Origin: Moniliophthora roreri
Taxonomy: Eukaryota; Basidiomycota; Agaricomycetes; Agaricales; Marasmiaceae
Reading direction: 5' to 3'
DNA length: 64,000 nucleotides
Assembly: GCA_001466705.2 (NCBI GenBank)
Contig: LATX02000001.1
Coordinates: 2,666,001 to 2,730,000 of the forward strand
A program made the translations under genes and the position numbers. Positions 1 through 13,216 of this stretch are shown here, in pieces. Every line of letters starts with the position of its first letter. The first letter of the stretch is position 1. The notes under the pieces are model-generated. The model did not search any database. It was not told where the DNA came from and saw only the letters and a program-made list of their open reading frames with translations.

Positions 1-1916
1 TTCTTCCTAGTTATTTCGGTATCATCAAGGAGCCCATGGACTTGAGTACAATGGGTGCCAAGCTGGAGGCTGGAATGTACAAGGACCGCTCTGCATTCCA
101 GGCGGACTTCAGGTTAATGGTGAATAACGCAAAGCAATACAACATGCCCGGAAGTCATGTGCATAATGAGGCCATAGCTCTAGAAGTATTCTTCGAAAAA
201 CGTGCGTCCACATTTCTATTATCCGTTCGTTGCTGTACTTGTCTAAACTTATACGTAGAATGGACGGTTATCAACAAAACCCTCGAGGCTGCAGAGAGGG
301 CGCATGCTGCTCCAGTTGAGAAGCCTCCTCCTCCTCCTAAAGTCAAACCGCCTGTACCAACGCCGAAATTCTCGCCGCCGCCTGCTCACGCTGCGCAGCG
401 TCACGCCAGTACACAGTCAACGCCTGCAACAGCACGTCCAGTAATCAAAATCAAGGTTGGAGGAACAAACCAATCTCAATCTCCTGCTCGTGTATCCACG
501 CCGAAACCTTCCTCCCCTGTACCAACCAAAGCATCCACCCCTGCACCTTCGAAGTCATCAACTCCCGCGCCTTCGAAATCCTCCGCCTCTTCTTCCAAGC
601 TTCGTATCAAGAAGCCAAAAGTCACTGAAGAGCTTCCCGCACCCGACATTGTCTCCGATGTCGATGCGCCACCACCGCCATATGTTGACGATGGCTCTCA
701 TGATTTGTATCAAGAAGTTCTAGCGATAGAGCGAGAGAAAGATGAAGAGAAGAACAGACAACGTTCGGCTCAGCAGAAAATCAACGTTAATGGTAGTTCA
801 AGCAAACGAAAGATGGTCGACCTTCCAAGCGAGGAAGACGAGATCCTCGAACTCGCCACCCCCTCAAAGAAAGAGAAGCCATATCACAGTTCTTCCAACC
901 ACCGTGTCATTGTTCCTGCCTCAAAACCTGCGCCATCAAAGGCTAGCAAGGAATCGACACCCCACGCTAGAACGCCACCCGTGGAGTCTCACCGGTCGTC
1001 TGCGAAAGGCAAAGAAAGAGAAGTCCAGCCGTCACCCACTCCACCGATCAAGACGAAGCCCCCGTCTCCGACAAAGATCAGCCCTATCAACGAAAAGAAA
1101 TGCAAAGAGCTTTTGAAGAATCTGCTCAAACTTAATGAAGCCGCTATCTTTTCTCGTCCTGTCGATCCAATAGCCGACGGTTGCCCGACGTGAGCTCTAT
1201 GTTAATCAGACCCGTATCACGCTACTTAATTTTCCAACAGTTATCTCGAGGAAATTCGCCATCCCATGGACTTTGGTACCATGTCCGAGAAACTTTCTCG
1301 TGGACAGTATAGTGCATTAGACGATTTCCGCAAGGATATTGAGCTAGTTTTCAGCAATTGTCGACAGTTCAATCCTCCCAGTACATTCCCGATCAATTGT
1401 GCAGATGTCGTGGAGAGAGCGTTCAAGAAGGAATGGCCTAAGGTGGCGGAGCGGAAACTGTCTTATACGGAGAAACGTGGTCTTCAAGGTATCATGACTG
1501 GCATTGTCAAGGACTCTATGTAAGTCGTTTAAACGCTTTATTTTGGATTATAGTTGACCTGTGCTTGCACCAGATCATGGGTCTTCCGAACGCCTGTTGA
1601 TCCCGAACTCCTGGGCATTCCCACCTATTTTGATGTCATTCCTCGAAAGAATGCTCGAGATCTCTCCACTATCAGGCAGAAGCTGGATTCTGACACTTAT
1701 GAGTCTGTTGAAGCATTCGAGGCTGATATTGATCTCATGATACAGAATGCGATCACTTTCAATGGCGCTGACTCGGAAGTAGGACAGGTAGCTGTGGACT
1801 TGAATGAAAAGATGAAAGAGATGATAGCCAGCTGGAAAGCAGGAGGTGGGAAGAAGAGGAAGGATGGTGCCGACAAATCTAACCCCCAACCATCCAAGAA
1901 GGCGAAGCTAGCTTGA
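1..1916 (+). CDS. Triple-bromodomain protein, probable C-terminus of TFIID subunit TAF2 (5' end outside window)
   Basis: The gene enters the window at an exon acceptor just before a bromodomain ZA-loop motif (KEPMDLSTM). A second bromodomain (HPMDFGTM ... CRQFNP) is encoded after about 1240 and a third (PVDPELLGIPTYF ... NAITFNG) from about 1566. Between the first two lies a long Pro/Ser/Lys-rich, probably disordered linker (about 280-1100). Bromodomains bind acetyl-lysine on histones, so this is a nuclear chromatin-reading protein. Visible introns include about 199-260, one with donor GTGAGC near 1190 ending at 1240, and about 1520-1572; all use GT..AG ends. The C-terminus is Lys-rich and looks like a nuclear localisation signal. 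As far as I recall, basidiomycete TAF2 carries C-terminal bromodomains, and the spacing fits, but the aminopeptidase-like part that would prove it is outside the window. The alternative is another multi-bromodomain chromatin factor. It converges on FAB1. Confidence 0.75.
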
Positions 1917-2070
1917 CTGTACTATTAAGTAGCTGTTATTGCAAACGGATCATTGTAGTGTGTCTATTATACAGGGTATGATATGTAATGGGTAATCAGT
2001 AGAACGGATATACAGTATGGAGTTATGCAGAGAAGCAACGAGGATACTTATGAGATAATGAAATAATTGG

Positions 2071-5000
2071 CTACCAGTCAGGCCAGAGCTCCGACAAACA
2101 GTTTGAATCCTCCTCCGGCGCATCTTTTTGTTTCATCCAGCGATCAGGAACCTGCGAGGGATTGAGACAAAAGGCAGTCGTACAATGATGGTGGACATAC
2201 CAGAGGGAAATAACGTTCCATGGCACTGATGAAACGTTGTCGATACTGTTTGGGACTGACAATAGTGGGCTCCCCCCGACCACCGCCTAGGAAAGTTGAT
2301 TCCTTGACCCAACTTTCGAGTTTCTTGTCCCAAGTGTACGTTCGAATGTAATCTAGGAACAGTGAGTCGGAAAAGTCCTTCAATATAGGGATCGCGGACT
2401 CACCCACTATACCAACCACGAGTTCATTGTTCTGGCTATCGACCTATGATTCAGGAGTCAGAAAAATATCTCTACAGTAGGATACGCATCTACTTACCCC
2501 GCAAACAAGTGAGTAATCCATGACATTAATGTCAGCGAGGAATTTGCTGTCATTGTATAATGCCCCACGTAGGATGCGTTTGTCGTGCTCACGCAGATAG
2601 AATGGCGCCAGATGGGCGGCTGGCGTCAAATCAGTATCGTTCTTTGCTCAGGCCTTGAAATCATGACTTACTTTCGACCAGATTCTCATCCAGCAATACT
2701 TCGTTTTCTCTACCTGTTGATTGGACGTGACGGTTGCGAGTCGAACCCTTTAGGTCGTATATCTATTCGGTTGTTCATTAGAAATCGGTCGGACGCCGTG
2801 ATCATAACGCGGATTCACCTTTGAGAATCGGCGATCGTAGAAAAGATTCTCCATCACCAAGAGATTCATTTGTGTCGCTTTTGCTTTCCCGGGCCCTTTG
2901 TCGTTACCCGTCTTCTTGAATGTCAACTTGTAGCAACCAAATACTTTGGCTAGCAACGTCGGGCGCTGAAAGAGTGTTAGCGTCGTAAAGGTGAGCATAT
3001 GACGACTGACGAACATTCGAAGAAACTGAAGATGACATGTAATCGAAGTAGGCAGGCGCGAATGTCTCCATCGTCTGAAGTTCCGGTCGTGACAGCTCCT
3101 TTGCAATGAAACGGTCATCTATACGAGTCCAAGGTCAGCGGCAATGCGTACTTTTGGCGAGAAAACTTGCCTCCGGTCTTCAGGAACGCAGAACCTGACT
3201 TTCCGCCGCTGGCGTTCCACTTGATGCATCTCGAGAGCGATTCGATCATGCTTCTCTCACAATCGTACGTGCGGCGTAGTGCATCGAACTGCTCCGGGTA
3301 AAGCACTGTGCAGCTAATTATCAAGCCACCACTCTCAAAAGCTAGAGGAATGTTAGGTAGCGAGACATGGTAAGAAAGATATCACGCACTGATTGCCCAG
3401 GGAAGCTTGGAAGAAGGCACACGAAGGTCTTCAGTCGGATCAGCCAACTCAGATGGATCAACATTAACAACGCCCCAGGTCGAGGTCGATTCTGCTATTG
3501 ATCGGTCATCAGGCATGAAGGCCTCTCCTTCGGTGAGTCGTGCCTCTCTGGCTGTCCGCTTCTCCGCTCGTGATTTTGCAAGCATTTCGCGATACTGGGG
3601 TGAGCTGCAAATAAAATGAGTATCGTCGAAATAGAATTGAGATGAAACCATTTACTTCAATGCCAATGCTATGATGGATGTAGGTTCATCAGTGCGAACC
3701 ACCATGGAAGAATCGCGGAAGATATGTTCTGGATCAACCATGAAATCATCAGTTTCTAATGAGTTCCTGGAGCTGGGAGGTTGTTGAAGCCAAAAGCCAG
3801 AGAGAGCTTTCAAAATAGAATGCCGCTCTGTACCTGCAGTGATATCGATTTCTGATAGTGTTCTTGAAGGACCTAAGAAGGGTGATGGTGGCATAGTCAA
3901 GGGACCAGGCGTGGGGACGGGTTGTGGCTCGACTACAGGCGTTATGAGCGCCTCAGACACCTCAGACGTTTTTTCTGCGTCTTGACTTGATGTAGTCTCT
4001 ATTTTAGGTACCGAAGTAGCCGCATCGGATGGAGGTGACTCTGTTTGCTGCACCAACTCTGCAACTGTTTTCTGCTCATCGTCATCACCTTCATCATCCG
4101 CTTCACTCGATGAGTCTGATGACTCGCTCTCGTCCTTGATAGCATCTTTGACACTGTCTAGAATCTCGACCTTGGCTTTCGCTGATGCCACAGGACGCGC
4201 ACGCCGACCTCGGATAACATTATATCGATTTTTTGATCGTTCTGCATCCCGACCAAGACGCTCGAAATGTTTGGCAATATTGGATACTTTGCCGCCAGTG
4301 CCCGGTGGCGGTCGCCTGAACGCTGACCTCGAAGCAGGAGTGGCATGATGTGCCGGAGTTTTGTCTTTAGAGCGGGCTGATATCTTTACCTTAGACTGCT
4401 TCAAGGGAGTTGCGCTGGGCAACTTGATATCGGGAGGTGAAGAAGGTCGAGATCGCAATTTTCCACTCGTTGAGCGTTTTTCAGGAGAGGGTCGACGGGA
4501 AGACTCAGAGTCTTCCGCTCCGGAGCGGGTAGACGACCCGGCGAACCGATTACCATGCACCTGCGCTAATGAACGTCGTGAATGCGTCAAATATCGTGGG
4601 GCGATATTGGCAGCGTAGCCTTGTTCAAAGTCCGAATTTGAAGCCTTCCTGGTCAAAGTACGCGTTTTTATTTTGTGGCGGGGTGCAGTGCGGTGAGCAA
4701 GAGGTGATGTATATTCCTGATCGCTTTCGGAGACGGTAGAGCGAGGAGGAAAGGCGGTCTTTGCGAGTTCGTGAACACCTTGAGGAGGAAGGAAGTCTTG
4801 GTACTTTTTCACCAATTCAGCAACGGTGGGTTGATTGACCGTACGTCTGGGAAGCTTCGAAGCTCGTGGGACAGTGGGCGCAACCTGTTAATATCCGTCA
4901 ATACTGCAGCCCCTGACGAGGCCAGGAAACAAATTTTATCTACCTTAGAGGGCTCTTGCGGAGCCGTTATTTCCTCTCGCACAGCTTCGATAGTGGAGTC

Positions 5001-8000
5001 TGAATCTGTATCTGACTTTGATTCCTTTTCAGGGAGTGGCGGTAATTCTTGACTCCCCTTGGTGGATCCCGTTCTAATTTCCTCCGGGCTGTCAGCTGGC
5101 TGGGAATCTTCAGTGAGCATCCCCGCGTTTGGATGTGCAAGGGCAGGCTCCGCGTCTGGTTCAGTTTCTGAAGCCTCTGAAGCAGAAGACGTGAAGGAAT
5201 CACCCGTGACTCTCCTTATCTTCAACGGACCCTCTTCAGCCTCCGAGACGCTGGATGAAGGGAGATGTGCATTATCAAATGCTCCAGAAAGTTCGTACCG
5301 TCTCGGCCACATGGCTCTGACCGAACCAAAGGCAGATGTACGCTTACTGTTCCTGTCGACAGTGGGGGGTGGCTTGGGTTTCGGAAGACGATCAAAGTCT
5401 TGCTGCCATGCCACAATCTTGTCCTGTTGGTATGACCTGACCTGGTTTAAAGCCAATGTATCTGTGGGCGCTGAATCTCTGTAAACTCCATTGATCAACC
5501 TATCGACATCCTCCCGCTCCGCTTCTGCTCGTGCAATCAACGCATTGACAGAAGCAAGTAACGCGGCATCATGTTCTTCATCTCCGATAGCAGCTTCAAT
5601 ACTGATCAGCCTCAAATCATCCACCAATCCAGAGTACCACTGTAGATTCCTGTCACGAAGACGACGGTAGTCATTGTTTTTCATCTCGAGCTGTGTTTCA
5701 GGCCGGACGCGAATGCGAAAAGGAGGGTAGACGACTTCATGGAGGATGATAGGATCTGTCTGGAATCGCACCGTCATGCCCTTTGAAGCAAAGTAACGTA
5801 TGTGATGCTGATATATGTTATGTTGACATCCAGCTCCTTGAACGAGCTTGACGTCGGCAGGGTTGAAGTGAAGTTCGAGGAACTTTGCAAAGGAGTATCT
5901 CTGCATTTCCTCCGAGACAGGAATGAATGGCGTCGCTGAGCCACACACACAACAAGCACTCCAAGTCGTAATTAGGTCTGGAGCTGGGAAGGCGGAGGTT
6001 CGACCAATGATCTGTCCATCCCATTGCTCGGTGGCAACAAAAAGTCTCGTCTGATTGTGGACGTAGACTCTACAATGCCTTGCGAGCGGCTGGTCACATC
6101 CTTTCCCGGTGCAAATAGCCTTCGGATCGAGGAAGTCGATGAGGGTATCGGAAACAGATTTCTCGATGTATTGTCCAAGCGTACAATCATTCTCTCCGTA
6201 GAACATGATCTGGCTGAGACGTGGCGGGAAACATGCCCTATGCTTACCAAACTCGGCGATGGGGACAGTATACTCCAAAAGATTGATGCACTGATACTTC
6301 TCGACAACAAAATCATCAGCGTTCTTGCGGAGGTACCACTCCCAAATACGCTGGAATTCCTCATGTTTCCATTTCACGAGGCTGTACTGACTTTCCAGAG
6401 CAATATCCTCCACCGTTTTGAGAGCGACGAAAGAGTCTTCATTGGGACTTGCCAACGCAGAACCGACGCCAATCTGTGGGGTTGTGGCAGCACTCGCCGA
6501 ATTTGGCTGGAGCGAGAAGTAACTCGTCGGCTCAGGAACGGAGGGTAGATCCGAAGGAGTAACGGGAAAGGCAAGCTGAGGAAGAGCCTCAATCTGAGCG
6601 TTCAGATCGCTGCTATCATCCTGTGGCTCATTTGTTCCCGTCTCGTGTATAAAGTTTGACGCTGTTATGGTCACGTCGCGGGTGTGCCCGTGCTTGGCGT
6701 TCGCTACATGCGACCTCTCTTCTCGTCGGACAATCTCGTCTTCCCACGCTCTCTTTGCGTCGTTGAGCTCAATGTCCAACTCTTTCATTCGTAGGATGGG
6801 GTAAGGTGGAAGGAACCGTAGGGTCGCCGAGACTGAGATGAATGTGTGGAGGTAAGGTTCTAGCGATTGATTAATCCGCCTTGACAGCTTTCGTCCCTTG
6901 GCCTCTTCATCCGGGAGGTCGTCCTCATTCACATCATCCGGAACCGACAACTGCGACGTCTTTCCTGGTATAGGCGTAGGCGCACTCGAGCTGGATAACG
7001 AAGGAGTCGATAAAGTGGACGGGTACGTCGGGATTCCTGTTGTGGTGGATAGGTTGAAGAGGCGACCGGTAGACATCGGAACAGCATCCGCATGGAAAGA
7101 GGGTAGCGTGATGACCGAGTCTTTCCATAGATGCGTCTCGAGTTTGAGGTTCCGGACAACAAAGGTCAAGAAACGCGTGACTTTCTTTATCTTCCTAAGT
7201 GTGGAGATATCCTCTCCGCGAAGAATGATGGTACACCCCATATCACGACTGCAACCTTCAAACCTCATGTACGTCTTCCGCCGACCTGGTATGAGCGGAT
7301 GATCAAACGTTTGTACACGGAAGCGTGCACAGTGTCCAAGATGAGGTTCCAGGGCCAACTTGTCCATCGATGAAAAGACATCGGCCTGCGTCATCCTAGC
7401 AATGAGTTCAATTGCGGACTTACGCACTGTCCTCGCTACAGCGATATTATGGTTCAATAGCGACTCCAACGCAATCCTCGAGACCGACTTCTCCACGAGC
7501 AAGATATGAGGTCGTAAAGCGGCAATACGTGCCGCCAAATTCCCCAGGTACTCTTTCTCCTGCCTCACGATCTGTCCAAAATGCATGTATTGCCCCTCGA
7601 CGCGGTGGAACTCGAGAGGGAAAGTAACAAGCATGACGCGAGGGTTCCGCTGGGACCTCGACATTTGTTTGTGGGCGACGTTCTTGGTGATGACAGCCCC
7701 ATCAACGTATTCAGAATCCTGCGGCTTCCCTCCGGGGATTTTCTTTATCTTCACATAACGACGGACGTCCATGTCTTCACCTTGGCGATGGTGATAGGGA
7801 AGTGCGGTGAAGGTGAGCTCTCGGGCTATTCTGAGAGCAAGTCTGAGAAGGGTCTCTTCCCATACTTTTATGTTTGGAATCTGCTCACTTGTGAGCATCT
7901 GCCGCAACATGATCTTGAGGTGGAGCATGGAAGTGAGATTCAGTTCCTGGGCGTATCTAAAAGAAGGTCAGCTAGGTAGTGGAAGCAAGGCAGAAGTATT

Positions 8001-9587
8001 ATTTACGCAGTACTCTCGCGTCTCGTCCGCCAACCAGGCTCACCCGAAACAATGTTGTCCAGTCGACTTTGTACACGGCTCCGAATGAAAGGAGTTGCAG
8101 TGTCGAAGTCTGCATAAGAATTGAATCGCGATCTGATCTCGCTATAGGGTCTGTCTGGTATATGCTCAGGGGATCCAGTCGGGAATTGGATAGAGCTCAT
8201 CCCATCTCCATTCGAGGATTTCATCACTGGAAACTCGATAGGGGATTTGGAACCTGGGGCGTTGGGCGAGTCTTCAGCAAAGGTAGTGGGCAGGTTATCT
8301 ACATCCTTCTCTTCATCTGAAAGAGCCCTACGAAAGGGCGCAGGATTGTCATCGGCGGGTTCCCAGATAGGTTGGTTCCCAGATAGGTTCGCGAAGAAAG
8401 GCGTATTTGGCCGGGAACCAAACCCACTATCGTCCGAACCAGAGATGGGTCTCTTGGTTTCGGCTATGGAATAAAGATTAAAAGGTTCGTCTCGGCCAAA
8501 CAGCTGAGATGCGGCGAACGGTGATTGTGGGTGATGACCTAGGTTGAGAGTCTCCAGCCCAAACTGATGTGCTGGGAAAGAATTGACGGAAGAAACGACG
8601 GATCGTCGGTCATCGTCGTCATCGTCATCAGCTTTTGCAAGCTTGTCAAGGCAAAGGTTGCATACGCGAACCATACCCTCGTGGCCAAATCGAGAGCCTT
8701 TAATAATGTTGGAAGCGCAGCGAGAACAAAAAATTTGCCCTACAAATAGATCGTGTAAGCAGTTGAGGGTCTCTGAAGTAAAGGAAGGGCAGTACCGCAT
8801 ATCCGACAATGATGCTTTCGTCTCCAGGTCGTAAAAACGCTTTTGCAGTCATAACATTCTTGGCAGTTCTCGTCGTCCATCCAATAGTCGCGAGAAAGAC
8901 CTGGTTGAGACAGCATTAATACCCAACATACCAAGAACGAGATTGACACGCACCTTCACCGCGTATCCTTCTAATAACCTTTGAGACTGAACCCGACCTA
9001 TGCAAGCTTCCGGTACTTGTCTTGATGCTCCTAGCATCATCCGGTATTGGAAAGCCAGGTATGGCATTCCCAAACATGCCACCGTCTGTCGACTCTGAAT
9101 AGAACATTCCACTTCGAGAAGGTGATCTGTCATATTCTACGTTATATGTTGGTGCTTCAGGTTGTGCTGGCGTGAGCGAAACAAGAGGTGGGGCTGGGGT
9201 GATGATGTTGACTGTCGATAACGAATTTGGTCTCTCGCCCGCTGAACTTTTCGAAGAGAAGCTGGACTGCGTCTGAATGGTGTGTGATGGTCTTTTCTGT
9301 TCATTGGATGCCGATGCAACGTTGGCATTGTTACCCGCATTGAGGTTAGCGGTGTTGTTGGATACTGCTCCGACTGCTGAAGACAGTGGCGCCGACAGGG
9401 TGTTCTTCATTCTGGAAAATAGAGAAGTAACGAGTGCGTAAGAAGACTGGTCATTTTCATCTTCCTCGGAGAAGGGATTGAAAGAGGTCAAGGAGGTTAC
9501 ATCGTCGGCCAACTTGGTGCTGCCTCCTGATCGTGATGCCGCGGGGAAAGTAGGAAGAACAGGAGAAGAAATCTGAGAAGAATTCAT
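2071..9587 (-). CDS. FAB1: 1-phosphatidylinositol-3-phosphate 5-kinase (Fab1/PIKfyve)
   Basis: This enzyme makes PtdIns(3,5)P2 on vacuole and endosome membranes and controls vacuole size and retrograde traffic. The start at 9587 (MNSSQISSP) opens a Ser-rich N-terminus. A FYVE zinc finger follows at about 8960-8640, with the [11 protein letters not shown] signature and paired Cys motifs that bind PtdIns3P. Next comes a TCP-1/Cpn60-like domain at about 7700-7100 ([25 protein letters not shown]), then a Cys-rich region at about 6350-5800 ([12 protein letters not shown]). The C-terminal PIP-kinase domain lies at 3320-2071, with [19 protein letters not shown] and MDYSLVCG visible in successive exons and the end ...CLSELWPDW before TAG at 2073-2071. 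Allowing for roughly a dozen short introns in the 7.5 kb, the product is about 2,200-2,300 residues, matching the family. All three diagnostic domains occur in the right order, so the call is firm; only the individual small exon joins are uncertain. Confidence 0.95.
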
Positions 9588-10185
9588 GGTAATCCAGTTG
9601 AGATTGTTACAGTGGCGTTATACAGATATTGGCCATGGAAGAATTGAGCCGAAGGGAGCTCTAAAGGTTACTTTATATCGTAAGCCCTCAGTAAGGGACT
9701 GGACACAGCCGAGATCAACACGTGTGCTTGCCTGTTCTTCTCTGCTCCGCAAACCTCCAGCAGATATCTGGCATATACTGTATTTATATCACTCTACTCA
9801 ACGATGCACGAGGTTCTCTAATCGTCATAACCCACAGTTTTGCCTATCAGTGCCACTTATATATCCATCCTTCGACCTCGGACTCAGCGGGAAACGACCA
9901 TTTCAAACTATGTGCCGACCCCACGATGTAATGAACGCGTTTCGCTTCGTAATGTTCCGAGTCATTCGCCAATTCGTTCAGCTGCCAAAGTAACTCGGAT
10001 ACGAAAAACAAAATGAAAGCCAAGGAGGAACCTCTGGGGAAGTCTCCACCCGTTTACGTCGCAAAGTGGGTCCCAAGTCGGAGAACTCGATCCGAACTGA
10101 TGGGATATGTAAAACTACAAGGCTTTGCGTGACAAGAAAGACGACGTGCTATGATACAAAAGGAAAATCGGCAGCTTGAGGATAA
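9588..10185. other. Intergenic: FAB1 promoter side and CSN2 3' flank
   Basis: This stretch contains the upstream region of FAB1 (reading left) and the 3' flank of CSN2. Open frames on the plus strand (about 9586-9993) have no recognisable domain and no convincing splice or start context. I see no gene here. Confidence 0.5.
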
Positions 10186-12248
10186 TCACCATCTATCCTC
10201 CCGCATAGAGAACGCATCAGCAGCCATCCCCATTCCAGTCGGGTCACCACCTCTTGAACTAGGGCCTGTCTTGCCGACGACAGCGCTGTGTGCAGACTCC
10301 AGAGCTTCTGTCCACTTCTGCAACGCCGCGTATCGTTTCTTCTCCAAGCTTTGCCTATGGGAGAAGGCATACGGTGTTAGTCCGGAAACACCCAGACGTC
10401 GGACAAACTCCACCCACTTGCGGTCCAGTTCTAATCTCATCCCGACTTGATCAATTCTGCCTTCTACTTTCCCTTCCAAGATCAGACCTATTAACAGGTC
10501 TTCAACCTCTTGCACGGTGACATTTAGTTGCTGAGAAAGAAACAACACGGAGTCAGTAATGCGATGAGAATGACGGCAAGAGACGGGTCACCTTGGACAG
10601 GAACGACAACTCTAGTCTTGTATACGGCTTGATAAGGTCGATGAGATACTGGGTACGTAGACTGCGAAGTAGTTCTCCGATATAAGAACTAATGAAGGAG
10701 TCGCTCATAATTGTTGATTGGTTATCTGTGGTAATGCCACCGTCAAGACCCGCCGAATGTGGCGATAATCTTGTGGTGACGCACCTTTGAGGATCTTCTC
10801 GGCTGAATGAACTTCTCTGCGCTGATAGGCATCAACAAGGTCCGTCATAGCTTTGATCTCTGGATCGCTCTTATACCTGTTTTAAGCCTTTGAGCCACAT
10901 TATCAAGGAATACTTGAATGGACTCACGGCTTCGTTTCCTGACTATCAAAGGGATTAACCTCACTTCCCGTGAGCATGTTAGCTAGGACGAGGTACTTGA
11001 GGACTTGAATCCTCTGTGGAGAGCCGGCTTCATCGTAGTTGCGGAACGACTCAAAGAAGTCTTCGCTTGCGCGATTCCATTGACCTGAAGAACAAAAGCC
11101 ATCAATGTCAAAGAGCAAAAAGTGTTGGAGCAGTATTTACGTTCTCCCATCCACATCTTTCCACCGCACTCCTTGATGACACCCATGATACGTGGATGAG
11201 GAATCGCAGACCGGACATTATTTGTTGCGTTATAGATTTCCTAAAAGAAAACGATACGTTTCAACGGAGTTCCTGTCATAACACGGACACCAGTCCGACC
11301 TTTAGCTTCTTGAAGTTTCTGGTCTCGTTATACATTTGAATTTCCAAAGCATAGATCTCTAGTAATTGAGTACCACGCTGAGATTGATCATCACCGTCTC
11401 CAGCTGGGCCTGTAGCCGCGTGAAGGTCACGAATGAGCTAGCGTCACCAAATCCTTAGCATCACGTAGTCAGATGAATTCGCGACATTATTACTCACTCT
11501 AGACAAGCGTCCATACTCTTTCCTGTCAAGCCATAGTTTCGCCAACTTGAGATTCGTTTTCGCCGACAAACGCTAGGATCCCAATCACCACATTAATATC
11601 ATTCATGAAAAGTAGAGGAAAACACACCTCATTCTTAGCTTCCTCTAATGCCTTCTTCGTAACCTGATAAAACTTTTCCAAAACTTCCACATCAACTGGG
11701 CCACCCTTGCCGCCACCAACATAGTCAAGAATACCATTGATTGTCTTCTCAGAGTAGTTTCTCGTGACCGCGGATTTAGTGTAGGTCAATAGCTGAGTGT
11801 AAGTATCAAGTGCATCATTCGGTCGACGAAGTATAAGGAACAGCAATTTTGTTGATTGTTTCAGCGCCTTGAAACCCCTTCAACACGCTCCGATGAGCAA
11901 TGCAATAACCAAAGAGTGTGTATCAAAGACATACCAATCGCCCTTTTCTGGCTCCTTATCTACGATCGCGCGAAATTCTTTGAGTGCGTCCTCTGGATTA
12001 TCTTCTTTCTTTGCTGTGGCGATCCAGTCAATTCGATGCAGAAACACAGGCGGGAGAGAGAGACGTACACTTTGCCTTGTAGTACATATTCTCCATATCC
12101 ACGCTTCCCGACTCTTCAGCGTCATCTCCGTCAGAGTAGTCAAAGTCGTAGTCCTAATGAAACATGAGTTTGCATTTGGTACGCCAGTGATGTCGACAAG
12201 CACCTCGTCGCCGCTTCCGGCCATGTAATCGGCATCATCGTCATCCAT
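10186..12248 (-). CDS. CSN2: COP9 signalosome complex subunit 2
   Basis: CSN2 is a PCI-domain scaffold of the COP9 signalosome, which removes Nedd8 from cullins and so regulates cullin-RING ubiquitin ligases. The start at 12248 gives the acidic N-terminus [15 protein letters not shown], like animal CSN2. Family blocks then follow in successive exons: [96 protein letters not shown], and a winged-helix/PCI end with [23 protein letters not shown] and [15 protein letters not shown]. The stop is TGA at 10188-10186. About ten exons separated by introns of 50-60 nt fit. Residue-level similarity to animal CSN2 is very high, as expected of the most conserved signalosome subunit. It is on the same strand as its neighbours FAB1 and mL40, but each is separately promoted. 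Confidence 0.95.
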
Positions 12249-13216
12249 AGTGAATAAGTGAAGCTGGTATTGAAACTTTGAAGTCGAGGAAGATGGGTGA
12301 GATGAGCGTCCGCGTCAACCCGCGTGGGAGCATCAATCTACGCGATATTCCTCTCTTCGATTTTCGGTTACAAACATATTGCATGATCCCCTTGCCCAGT
12401 TATCTTGCAGATCCCGCGTCAGGAAGAAAGCATTCGGTATATGTAGGTGCAACCAGAATGATGTTCCTAAATCTCCCCGCAGTACCTAGGAATCATACCA
12501 TACTCATGAACCTACTTAAATCTCACGTTCGCTGCCGTCAGTCCCACCGGAGAAGCACGAATGAAGGCTTCAACAAACTCGAGACCGAGACTGGTGAAAG
12601 TATAAAGCAGGGTTACATGCGCTATGCCCCATCTTAGAACGTGTCCTCTGTACTCGGATGGCTCTCATCAGGGTGAGTGAGCAACTTGGTTTACATTTAT
12701 AGCATGCCGGTCATTTAACAGAGGCAACAGATACAAGGACGAAAACATGATTCGTGCCTTAGACGGTCATCCAAACTGCTACCAATGGCACAGGTAGCAG
12801 TGGGATTTCAAAAGTCAGGGGAAAAGAGTCAGCCCATGAGCTGAAAGGATCGACAAGCTCAAGCAATAGATTCTCCCTTTTTTGTGAAGAACTCTGGACG
12901 TGACACGCAACGTGAAATCGAAGCATGCACTGGTGGGCGTATCCGCGGGGAAAGAGAACGTGAAAAACGATTTGAATCAAAATCGAAGAGGAAGTGAGCA
13001 TAAAGTGGAATGGAAGGTAAAGAATACCAGGTAGGCTGACTCGGCCGAGGCTAAACCAGTCATGTTCAGCATCATATTGAATTGAAGGAAACAGAAAGCA
13101 TTCTAAATTATTTCCAGGACATGACTGTACGAATCGTAGCGTATATTCCGGGATTCAGAGTAGAAACTAAAAAAAGCGTTCAGAAACTAGTCAGTGAGAA
13201 CGAATACCAACACACC
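12249..13216. other. Intergenic region between CSN2 and mL40
   Basis: About 970 bp. The left end must hold the CSN2 promoter. A plus-strand open frame (12278-12637) and minus-strand frames around 12759-13070 lack recognisable motifs. The minus-strand frame ends in a hydrophobic stretch, but I could not build a convincing spliced gene from it. No tRNA-like T-loop was seen. Confidence 0.4.

Noticed and set aside
12278..12637. 119-codon plus-strand frame upstream of CSN2
   Set aside because: Lies in the CSN2 promoter region and shows no recognisable domain or codon pattern.
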